A stretch of DNA of 64,000 bases from Prevotella sp. oral taxon 376 (GTDB taxonomy: Bacteria; Bacteroidota; Bacteroidia; Bacteroidales; Bacteroidaceae): assembly GCF_003043945.1 (NCBI RefSeq), contig NZ_PYXG01000001.1, positions 620,001 to 684,000 of the forward strand, read 5' to 3'. Positions 9,694 to 20,300 of the stretch are shown piece by piece. Below the pieces are notes generated by a model, which saw only the letters and a list, made by a program, of their open reading frames with translations, did no database searches and had not been told where the DNA came from. Position 1 is the first letter of the stretch. Every line of letters begins with the position of its first letter. The position numbers were made by a program, and so were the translations under genes.

Positions 9694-9844
9694 TCAAGAG
9701 GAGCCTTTACGGCATCCTTCGGGCACATCCGCAGTCGTTACCGATGGAATTACACGCTGCTTGTAATGCGATTACACGCCGTTTGTAACACTGTTACACG
9801 CTGTCTGTAACTTGCCTGAAGGGTGCCGTAAAGGCTCCTCTTGA
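9694..9844. repeat. Family A repeat: three 22 bp-period palindromes framed by a 30 bp inverted repeat
   Basis: Three palindromic units of 19 bp (RTTACA-N7-TGTAAY) occupy 9749-9767, 9771-9789 and 9793-9811, separated by 3 bp. They are framed by inverted repeats at 9694-9723 and 9815-9844 that match at 28 of 30 positions (core GAGCCTTTACGGCA). The whole 151 bp lies between the stop of the M6 protease and the clpB terminator. No target-site duplication was seen. Similar unit arrays occur at 26531 and 46092. Confidence 0.85.
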
Positions 9845-9855
9845 CAAAAGGCAAG

Positions 9856-9889
9856 GCTCCCCTCGCCAGCTTTTCGGGTCGAGGGGAGC
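9856..9889 (-). terminator. clpB terminator
   Basis: A perfect 10 bp inverted repeat GCTCCCCTCG / CGAGGGGAGC has a 14 nt loop. On the minus strand it is followed by TTGCCTTTTG. It lies 10 bp beyond the clpB stop codon. Confidence 0.75.
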
Positions 9890-9898
9890 GGCTGCTGA

Positions 9899-12487
<2,589 letters not shown>

Positions 12488-12677
12488 TACTTTTTTCTCC
12501 TTTCTTTTATTTTATCGGAGCTTGCTGCCGCCTTTTCCCGTAAGCAAAAGGCCGGAAGACTCCGCTTGTCTTATCTGATGATTTACTCGACAATCACCTA
12601 TCAAAGAGCATTCCGATCTTTGGATTATGACATTTTGTCATTTTCTGTCGACGGAATGGCAGTGATGCGATGTTGTC

Positions 12678-13778
12678 TCAGCGTGAATGTTTCCATTTCC
12701 TACAGACCAGCAGGACGGCTAAGAGCATGATGAGGGCGGTAAGAAGGAATGCCCACAGGTTCTTGACCCTTACATACGGGTCGATGATATACTCTCCGGC
12801 GAGGAGGCGGGAGCCGGTGAGGCGGTACTGGAAGAATGCTCCTCCGCTGGCTTTTCCCTCTTCTCCGTCGCTGCCGGGCATGAGAATCTGATAGTCGACG
12901 GTGGTATGGACGAGGGCGTCAAATGCCGAGAAGGTCCGTTCCAAGGCGGCAGTCTTGCTGTCGTCGTTCAATATTCTGTCGTAGGCGGTCGACCGGAAAA
13001 CCTTGTGGAAGATGTCGCCGACGGCCTGCTCGTCCACTTTTTCGATGATGGAGCGGCTGCGCCTGCAGGCCTCCTGAATCAGGATCTGCCTTTTGGCGGT
13101 AAACTCCTGTCTGCCTACGGGCGCGTTCTTGATGGAGGAGTAGTTGTCTTCAATGATGCCGCAGAGCCCCTCCACCCAGTTGGCCACGAGCCATTTGCCG
13201 TATTTCTCCTTGATGCCGTCCATCAGGTCGTCGGTCTCCATCCCCGACAGACCTTGTCCGAGATTGGGCTCACCGCCGAACCAATAGCCGATTTCGGCCG
13301 TTGAGAGATACTTCTCCAGCGGAATCTTGAACGGCAAACTCACCTTCGGATAAGTCTCTTGATAGGTATAATCGGTATAGAACCACTTGAAGGAGCGCCT
13401 GAACTCGGCCTTGGGCGTGATGGTTTTGGAGCCTGGCACGAAAAGGGTGTGCCGTGCCATATCTTCCACCTTGTCCCATTCAGAGGAGGCGATGATGACG
13501 ATGCTGTCCGTCCGGGCATGCCTCACGGGGAACGGGCGCCTGTCTTTTGAACCCTTGTCGGTCCAGTTCAGGGTCCAGTTTTGGTCAAATTGAAAGGCTA
13601 TCATGTCGAAGTCCGGCCAGCCATTCGCCAACAGGGCCGTGTCGAGTTGTATCTCGATGGTCCGGGTGCAGGAGCCGTCGGGTCTGACGATGGTGCGCAT
13701 GGTGCTGTCCTGCTTTCCACAGGAGCCGGCCAATATGCTTGTCGCGAGGAGCGCGAGGAGTTTAATTCTCGTTTTCAT
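12678..13778 (-). CDS. Lipoprotein with a C-terminal membrane anchor, in an ECF sigma operon
   Basis: 366 residues. The N-terminus has a lipobox (LLATSILAGSC), so it should be lipidated at Cys20. The middle contains no motif I recognise; it is rich in aromatic and charged residues, such as FRRSFKWFYTDYTYQETYP. Near the C-terminus, NLWAFLLTALIMLLAVLLV is a transmembrane helix followed by basic residues, so the protein is probably anchored at both ends. Its start overlaps the upstream small membrane gene by 17 bp, so the two are translationally linked. Position as third gene after a sigma factor suggests an envelope-stress output or sensor, which is inference. Confidence 0.75.
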   Translation of the reverse strand: MKTRIKLLALLATSILAGSCGKQDSTMRTIVRPDGSCTRTIEIQLDTALLANGWPDFDMIAFQFDQNWTLNWTDKGSKDRRPFPVRHARTDSIVIIASSEWDKVEDMARHTLFVPGSKTITPKAEFRRSFKWFYTDYTYQETYPKVSLPFKIPLEKYLSTAEIGYWFGGEPNLGQGLSGMETDDLMDGIKEKYGKWLVANWVEGLCGIIEDNYSSIKNAPVGRQEFTAKRQILIQEACRRSRSIIEKVDEQAVGDIFHKVFRSTAYDRILNDDSKTAALERTFSAFDALVHTTVDYQILMPGSDGEEGKASGGAFFQYRLTGSRLLAGEYIIDPYVRVKNLWAFLLTALIMLLAVLLVCRKWKHSR

Positions 13779-14145
13779 GGAGCTTTTGTTTTAAGACTGA
13801 ATAGATGGTTTTGCCACCTATCTTCTTCTGTAGGTAGCTTTTGAATAAGTCCTTTTCCGTCGGCGCGGGCTTCTTTTTGCGAGCCTGTTCCTGATAGGCG
13901 AGAATGGCGGGGTCGGTCTTGGGGCAGACCGTGGCCGTCGACTGGAGCCAGGCGAAGCCGAGGATAGCGATTACGGAGGCCGCGACCGACAGTCGGCGCA
14001 GTGCCCCGATAAGGGTCTCTTTGCGGTTGGAGGTGCGCACTCTGTGCATGATGAGGTCGGTCATCAGCCCGGGTTCTTCCAGCATCGGGTCGTGTCGCCG
14101 CAGGTTTTCGATCAGCTTGTTGAGTGTATTGTCATTCTTTTCCAT
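13762..14145 (-). CDS. Small single-pass membrane protein, anti-sigma-factor candidate
   Basis: 127 residues with one central hydrophobic helix (LSVAASVIAILGFAWLQST, about residues 50-69). The N-terminal part (NDNTLNKLIENLRRHDPML) is presumably cytoplasmic, and a basic region rich in Lys lies after the helix. It overlaps the sigma factor by 14 bp upstream and the lipoprotein by 17 bp downstream. Size, topology and position match anti-sigma factors paired with ECF sigma factors, but no conserved anti-sigma zinc motif (HxxxCxxC) is visible, so this is inferred from context only. Confidence 0.7.
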   Translation of the reverse strand: MEKNDNTLNKLIENLRRHDPMLEEPGLMTDLIMHRVRTSNRKETLIGALRRLSVAASVIAILGFAWLQSTATVCPKTDPAILAYQEQARKKKPAPTEKDLFKSYLQKKIGGKTIYSVLKQKLHENEN

Positions 14146-14692
14146 AGCCTAAGAGCTTTAGTTGTTTCTTGATTTTCTGCCTGGCGACATACAGGTTGCT
14201 TTTGATTTTCTCGGCTGTCAGCCCCGTAATCCGCCCGATTTCCTCGTTGTCTAAACCTTCGAGCATGCTCAGCGTGAAGACGATTTGCTGCTTCCTGCCC
14301 AGGTGGGAGGATAGCACCCTGACGACGCTCGCCCATTCCCGGTTCTCCAGATGGCGTTCTTCGTCGTTGTCGATGAGTTGCCGGAGCAACCGTTCTTCCT
14401 CCGGAAAGGCCACCCGTCGGCGTCTGTGTTTCATCCTGTCGAGGCAGACGCGGGTGGCGATGGCATATATCCAGGTGGCGAATTTGGCTTTCTCGGACGA
14501 GTAGTTGCCGATGCTCCTCCATACGCGCAGGAGCGTTTCCTGTACGGCGTCCTTGGCTTCGTCCTCATCGCAGAGCATCTTCAGGCTGACAGAGAATACC
14601 ATTTCCTGATAGTCGCGGACCAGTGTCCGGAAGGCTTTTGTGTCGCCTTTTCGGCATGCTCCTATGATTTGTGCCAGCTCTACTTGATTCAT
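14132..14692 (-). CDS. ECF RNA polymerase sigma factor
   Basis: 186 residues with both ECF regions. Region 2 includes YQEMVFSVSLKMLCDEDEAKDAVQE and the -10 recognition helix KFATWIYAIATRVCLDRMKH. Region 4 carries the helix-turn-helix LEGLDNEEIGRITGLTAEKI then KSNLYVARQKIKK. It heads a three-gene overlapping operon with a single-pass membrane protein and a lipoprotein, which suggests control by an envelope signal. Autoregulation is likely but not shown. A TATCTTTG box lies upstream. Confidence 0.92.
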   Translation of the reverse strand: MNQVELAQIIGACRKGDTKAFRTLVRDYQEMVFSVSLKMLCDEDEAKDAVQETLLRVWRSIGNYSSEKAKFATWIYAIATRVCLDRMKHRRRRVAFPEEERLLRQLIDNDEERHLENREWASVVRVLSSHLGRKQQIVFTLSMLEGLDNEEIGRITGLTAEKIKSNLYVARQKIKKQLKLLGYGKE

Positions 14693-14791
14693 TCTCGCTT
14701 GGTTTCCTCTATTTAATGATACGACGGACGGTCGGGAAAGTCGAAAATCGGGCTCTCATTTCAAGGCGTGAGATACTGCCGCCGGATGTTG

Positions 14792-14799
14792 CAAAGATA
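14792..14799 (-). promoter_or_regulatory. -7 box upstream of the ECF sigma operon
   Basis: TATCTTTG reads on the minus strand about 100 bp upstream of the sigma-factor ATG. No good TTG is visible at the -33 position, so only the -7 element is supported. Confidence 0.4.
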
Positions 14800-14907
14800 A
14801 TAAAAAATAGGAGAAGGCGATGCCCCCGCACCCTTAAACATCGGAAACTTTGCCCCATCGCCGCAATTTTTTTTGCTCAAAAGGGTATCTCGTTTCAGAA
14901 TATTTTG

Positions 14908-14915
14908 TATTTTTG
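14908..14915 (+). promoter_or_regulatory. -7 box upstream of the membrane protein gene
   Basis: TATTTTTG lies 29 bp upstream of the ATG at 14944 and fits TAnnTTTG. The -33 region is weak. Confidence 0.4.
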
Positions 14916-14943
14916 CGGAAACAATGAGGCTAATTTATAAACA

Positions 14944-15588
14944 ATGAAGCGCAGTTCAGTGGAAGTTTCCAGGGCTTGTGATGTATGGAATGTGATGTTT
15001 CTGCTCGTCGGAGCGGTCAGCCTGCTGCTTGACCGGTATATGACCGACATCGTAAACCTTACTCATGGCGGCGCAATGTCGCTCCTCTTGGCAAAGGTCT
15101 ACTATCTCGGAGTCTTCGGAATCCTCTTCGCCGTTTGTGAGGCGGCGCTTGCTTTTAATCTTGCCCGCCACCTGAGGAAATGCGGGGAGTCTGTCTACTG
15201 GCTGCTCTATGTGTGGATTGTCGTGAGGATAGGACTCTTCGCGTTAGGCAACATACCTTCTTTCGACCCCACGCTCAACATCGTCCGCCAAGTGGTGGGC
15301 GTGGTCTACACCCTCGTCATGCTGGCCGTCGGCATCGTCTTCTGCGTTCGCTACCGGGGCTGGCTCCGCTGGCTGGGCATCCTGCCGCTTGTCCTTTTCT
15401 CCCTGGGTATTGTTTCCGGGCTTGTCAACCTTGTCATCGGGGATACTGCGGAATGGATGATGGCGAAGACGGCGGTGTTTCTCCTCGTGCTCGCAACCCT
15501 GTTCGTCCTGCAGCGCACGATGGTGGTGAAGCGGCAGCCTGCCGCGCCTTGCCCTCCGGCTCCCGACACGGCGCATGACTTGAAATAA
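14944..15588 (+). CDS. Polytopic membrane protein of unknown function
   Basis: 214 residues with about five hydrophobic helices (for example VMFLLVGAVSLLL, YYLGVFGILFAVCEAALAF, YWLLYVWIVVRIGLFALG, VVYTLVMLAVGIVFCV and TAVFLLVLATLFVL) and a short Pro-rich cytoplasmic tail. No signal peptide and no catalytic motif were seen. The gap to glnA is only 26 bp, so the two may be co-transcribed, although the functional link is unclear. Confidence 0.75.
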   Translation: MKRSSVEVSRACDVWNVMFLLVGAVSLLLDRYMTDIVNLTHGGAMSLLLAKVYYLGVFGILFAVCEAALAFNLARHLRKCGESVYWLLYVWIVVRIGLFALGNIPSFDPTLNIVRQVVGVVYTLVMLAVGIVFCVRYRGWLRWLGILPLVLFSLGIVSGLVNLVIGDTAEWMMAKTAVFLLVLATLFVLQRTMVVKRQPAAPCPPAPDTAHDLK

Positions 15589-15614
15589 ACGAAAACCTAA
15601 ACAATAACAGTTTT

Positions 15615-17129
15615 ATGGAAAATCCCAAACTACAGATGTGCCCCAACAGGGTGGTCGCTTTCCTGCGGAAAGAGCCTCGCGAGTTCACTAAGGACGACAT
15701 TATCAGCTTTATCCAGGCCAACGACATTCGCATGGTCAACTTCATGTATCCGGGCGGAGACGGGAAGTTGAAGACCCTGAACTTCGTGATCAATGATCTT
15801 GATTACCTCAGTACGATCCTCTCCTGCGGAGAGCGTGTGGACGGGTCGAGCCTCTTCGACTTCATAGAAGCCGCCAGCAGCGACCTCTATGTGGTGCCTC
15901 GCTACTCCACGGCATTCGTCGACCCCTTTGCCGAAATCCCCACTTTAGACTTGCTCTGTGAGTTTTATGACCGCAACGGGAAGCCCTTGGCCAATTCTCC
16001 TGAAAAGACCCTGAAGAAAGCGCAGCAACTCCTTCTGGAAAAGACAGGCATTGAGTTTGACGCCATGGGCGAATTGGAATACTATGTCATACGGCCCGCC
16101 GAAGCGGTCTATCCCGCCCTTGACCAGCACGGCTATCATGAGTCGATGCCCTATGCGAAGACCAACGACTTCCGTGCACGCTGCATGGACATCGTGGCGC
16201 GGTGCGGCGGGCAGATTAAGTATGGGCATTCCGAGGTGGGCAACTTCACTCTGGACGGCCTTACCTATGAGCAGAACGAGATAGAGTTTCTGCCCGTGCC
16301 TTGCCTGGAGGCGGCCGACCAGTTGCTCATAGCCAAGTGGGTGATTCGCAATGAGGCCTATCGTGAGGGGCTGGATGTAACCTTTGCTCCCAAGATCACC
16401 GTGGGCGAGGCCGGCTCGGGCCTGCATATCCACATGCGACTGATGAAGGACGGCCGCAGCGTGATGACCCGTCCCGATGGCAGCCTCACCGACGAGGCCC
16501 GCCGGGGAATAGCCGGGCTGATGGATCTTGCCCCGTCTATCACGGCTTTCGGCAACAAGAATCCTACTTCCTATTTCCGTCTGGTTCCTCACCAGGAGGC
16601 TCCCACGAATGTCTGCTGGGGCGTGAGCAACCGCTCGGCACTGGTGCGCGTGCCGCTGGGGTGGACGGCCGGCGTGAACATGAGTGCCGAGGCCAATCCG
16701 CAGGACCCCTTGTCGGGTGCTGACCTTGACATCTCCGGCAAGCAGACTTTCGAGATTCGCAGCGGCGACGGAAGTGCCGATGTCTATCAGTTCATCGCGA
16801 GCCTCTGCGTCGCCATCCGTCATGGATTCGAGATGCCGGATGCCCTCGAGGTGGCGGAGCGGACTTTCGTCGACGGAAATATCCACGACGAGCGGCTTTC
16901 TGAGAAGTTTTCCAGACTCGCGTCGCTGCCCGACAGTTGCTGGGCTTCTGCCGAATGTCTTGAGAAACAGCGTACTATCTATGAGGAATATGGTGTCTTC
17001 AGCAAGTCGATGATTGATGCTATTGGGCGCCAACTCAAGTCTTTCGGAGACAGAACCCTAAGGGCTGAGATTGCGAACGACAAGGAGAAGGTGGGACAAC
17101 TTGTGGCTCGCTTCTTCCAATGTGGATAG
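15615..17129 (+). CDS. glnA: Glutamine synthetase family protein
   Basis: 504 residues. It has an N-terminal beta-grasp region (VNFMYPGGDGKLK) and the catalytic barrel: GELEYYVI metal-binding segment, GHSEVGNF, the active-site histidine in GSGLHIHMRL, and NPTSYFRLVPHQEAPT followed by SNRSALVRVP with the substrate and ATP arginines. This makes glutamine from glutamate and ammonia with ATP. The length is close to GSI enzymes, shorter than GSIII (about 730 residues). It could be a GS-like gamma-glutamyl ligase, but the preserved NPTSY and SNRSA motifs favour true glutamine synthetase. A family B repeat starts about 15 bp after the stop. Confidence 0.85.
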   Translation: MENPKLQMCPNRVVAFLRKEPREFTKDDIISFIQANDIRMVNFMYPGGDGKLKTLNFVINDLDYLSTILSCGERVDGSSLFDFIEAASSDLYVVPRYSTAFVDPFAEIPTLDLLCEFYDRNGKPLANSPEKTLKKAQQLLLEKTGIEFDAMGELEYYVIRPAEAVYPALDQHGYHESMPYAKTNDFRARCMDIVARCGGQIKYGHSEVGNFTLDGLTYEQNEIEFLPVPCLEAADQLLIAKWVIRNEAYREGLDVTFAPKITVGEAGSGLHIHMRLMKDGRSVMTRPDGSLTDEARRGIAGLMDLAPSITAFGNKNPTSYFRLVPHQEAPTNVCWGVSNRSALVRVPLGWTAGVNMSAEANPQDPLSGADLDISGKQTFEIRSGDGSADVYQFIASLCVAIRHGFEMPDALEVAERTFVDGNIHDERLSEKFSRLASLPDSCWASAECLEKQRTIYEEYGVFSKSMIDAIGRQLKSFGDRTLRAEIANDKEKVGQLVARFFQCG

Positions 17130-17144
17130 GATGAAGGATGCGGG

Positions 17145-17225
17145 AGACGGCCTCCCGTCTGACGAAATCGGCGATTTTGTCCTACAATTTCGCCGATTTC
17201 GTCGTACAATCTCGCCGATTTCGTC
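17145..17225 (+). repeat. Family B repeat: hairpin plus three 22 bp-period palindromes
   Basis: A small hairpin AGACGG-CCTC-CCGTCT (17145-17160) is followed by three 21 bp units at 17161-17181, 17183-17203 and 17205-17225, each separated by 1 bp (22 bp period). The unit is an imperfect palindrome of the type GACRAAATCGNCGATTTYG. The same hairpin and three units occur in the same order after the dus stop codon at 60486-60406 on the other strand. Confidence 0.85.
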
Positions 17226-17313
17226 AGGCTGCCAGCCATCAGTTGGGGAGTGAAAAAAGTCTAAAAGCATGACTTTTTATCCGGAGCCCGTTTCAGATTC
17301 ATTGTTTTTTTGT

Positions 17314-17321
17314 TATCTTTG
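17314..17321 (+). promoter_or_regulatory. -7 box of the alpha-2-macroglobulin operon
   Basis: TATCTTTG lies about 76 bp upstream of the ATG at 17398. The -33 region is T-rich without a well-spaced TTG. Confidence 0.45.
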
Positions 17322-17397
17322 CGTAATAATCGCTTCTCCAGAAGCAAGTTTTTGCCTGGGTCGGCGTTTAAGAATTAAATCTTAAAAAGATAGAGAT

Positions 17398-20300
17398 ATG
17401 AAACATATAGTCGGTTTAATGGCCATGCTGCTATGCATGTTGCCCTTGTCAATGAACGCGGATAACTATACTCAGTTGTGGAAACAGTTTGAGCAGACAC
17501 GAGAGAAAGACCTGCCGAAGACCGGACTTCAGGTGCTGGAGAAAATTTCCCGGATGGCAACGCGAGAGAAAGCCTACGGTCATCTGGTGAAAGCCCAGCT
17601 GCTCACCGTCAGCCTTCAGGCTGCCATTTCGGGAGATTCCCTCCAGCCGGCGAGGGCCCGTCTGGAGGCTCTGGAGCAGAAGACGACCGACAAGGCGCTG
17701 AAGGCGGTCTACGATGTGGCCATCGGGAAGATGTATGAGGACGACTACGAGAATGAGGAGCGGGAAGTCCGGCGCGATGAATACTATGCCCGTGCCATGG
17801 AGAATCCCGACGCGCTGGCGGCCATTCAGGACCTGGCCTATTCGCCGCTGGTGGAGGTGGGCGTAGACAGCAAGATCTTCCATCACGACTTGCTGCATGT
17901 CATCGGTTTCGAGACCGAGGCCTATGCCGTGCTCCATAAGTACTATGAGGCCAAGGGCAATCGCCCCGCGGCCTGTTATACGGCCCTGAAACTCGACGAG
18001 CGGGAGGCCAAGACCGACAAGCGGAGGATGGCTTCTCTCGACTCTCTCCTCCGTCTTTACGGCGACTTGCCGATAGCCTGCGAGGTGGCAATCGCTCGTT
18101 ACGACCTCATGGCGGACGGCAGCACGGCAGCCAACAAGGCGCGCTTCGACTATCTCAACGAGGCCATCAGGAAATGGAAGGACTATCCCCGCGCGAATAT
18201 CTTGCGGAACAACCTGAGCCAGCTCACGCAGCCGGAGTTCTCCGTCAATGTCAGGAAGACGCTCTTGCTGCCGGGCCGGGAACAGCAGTTGGAAATCGAT
18301 CTCGCCCGCAACATCCGTGAACTCACCATGAAGGTGTATCGCGTGAATGCGAAATCCGTAACTCCCGGCAATATCGTTGATGAGAAAGTGTTGGCCCGCT
18401 TGGCGGCGGAAGGCAAGCTTGTGGCCGATGCCGTACAGACGAAGAGTTTTGCCGGGCACCCTGCCTATGAAGAGATGAAGGACTCCATCACGCTCAAGGG
18501 ACTGCCTTTAGGTGCCTATATCCTTGAGTTTCAGGTCGACAACAAGAGCGTGAAGCCCGACAGAATGCTCGTCAGGGTAAGCAATTTGTTGCCTGTCTGG
18601 ACCCGGTTGCCTGACCAGTCAGTGCGCGTAGCCGTGCTGAATGCCACTACCGGAGAGCCTGTTCCTCATGCCCAGTTGACATTGAACAATCCGCGAGCAA
18701 AGACGAGGATGGATGTTACGACCGACGCAAACGGCGAATATCTCTTCCAGAAACCGGATTATCCTTATATCCGTGCTTTCAAGGACGAAGACCGATATGG
18801 CCCGAGGCAGTCGTTTCGTTCAACCTTCAACTACTTTGATGCCACAGGCTCATCGAATTTTGCTAAACTCTATTCCGACCGTGCGCTGTATCGGCCCGGA
18901 CAGACGGTGCATGTGGCCATGGTGGCCTATAACAGGTCGGGACATGCGGAGCTGAATGTGCTTCGGCATAAGCCATACACCCTGACCCTCTACGATGCCA
19001 ATCATAAGGAGGTGGAGCGGAAAGAAGTTACCACCGATGAGTTTGGCTCGGCCTCTGCCGACTTCATCCTGCCCGCCGGCAGACTGACGGGACGGTTCTC
19101 GGTGCGGACGGAGAATGGAGCCGTATACTTTAGCGTGGAGGAGTATAAGCGTCCCACCTTCGAGGTGGAGTTTGACGCCTATAAAGAGAAATATGAAGCC
19201 GGCGACACCATCACGCTGAAGGGAAAGGCGCGAAGCTATGCGGGCATGCCCGTGCAGGGTGCCAAGGTGGCCTATCAGATATCGCGAACCCACTCGTTCT
19301 GGTGGCGCTATTGGCGTGAAAACGACGGGGATTTCGGGGTGCTCAAGCGGGATACCGCGGTTACCGACGACAAGGGGGAATTCAAGATTCGCGTCCCTAT
19401 GGTATTGCCGCAACGACACGATGGAACGCCGATCTTCTGCAATATATCCGTAGAAGCTACCGTAACCGATCTCACCGGGGAGTCGCATGACGGCGTGGCA
19501 AGGCTGCCGCTCGGCTCAAGAGCTACTGCCTTCAGCGCCAATCTGCCAGTCCGTGAACTCAAGGACAGCCTGCGCACCCTCACCTTCAGCTATCTTAACA
19601 ATGCCGGGAAGGAAATTCCCGGGACGGTGGCTTACACCATCGACAACCGGACATATACCGCCAAGGCCAATGAGGAAGTGGATGTCAGCCGGCAGGTGGC
19701 GGCCCTGCAATCGGGCAAGCACCATCTGCGTGCCGTGTGCGGGAATGATACGATCGAGCGAGACTTTGTCATCTTCTCCCTGCAAGACAAGAAGGCCGTG
19801 GAGGAAACGCATGACTGGTTCTATCAAACGGCCGAGGAGTTTCCCCGCGACGGCAGCCCCGTATACATCCAGCTGGGCTCTTCCGACGCGGTGCAGCATG
19901 TGGTCTACACAATCTTTTGTGGCAAGAAGGTCCTCGAAAACGGAGCGCTCGACCTGCACGGAGAGCTCTATACCCGCTCGTTCACTTATAAGCCTGAGTA
20001 TGAAAACGGGCTCACGCTCAACTACGCATGGGTGAAAGAGGGCGTTGTCTACCGCCATCATGTGCAGATTCGCAAGCCGCTGCCCGACAGGCGGCTCCTC
20101 TTGAAGTGGACCACCTTCCGCGACAAGCTCGTGCCCGGGCAGCAGGAAGAGTGGGCGCTGAATATCACCCGTCCGGGCGCCAAGGCCGCCAAGGCCCAGC
20201 TTTATGCCACGCTCTTCGACAAATCGCTTGATCAAATCCGCAAGCATAACTGGAGTTTCTATCCCTCTATCTTCTTCACTTATCCCCAGGAGGCATGGCG

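Noticed and set aside
17161..17225. CRISPR-like array
   Set aside because: Units are palindromic with 1 bp spacers, only three copies, and no cas genes are present.
16979..17239. A conserved-looking peptide (DEIGEIVGQNRRF) seen in translations near 17.2 kb and 60.4 kb
   Set aside because: The similarity is caused by the family B DNA repeat; the 22 bp period is not a multiple of three, so frames shift between units.
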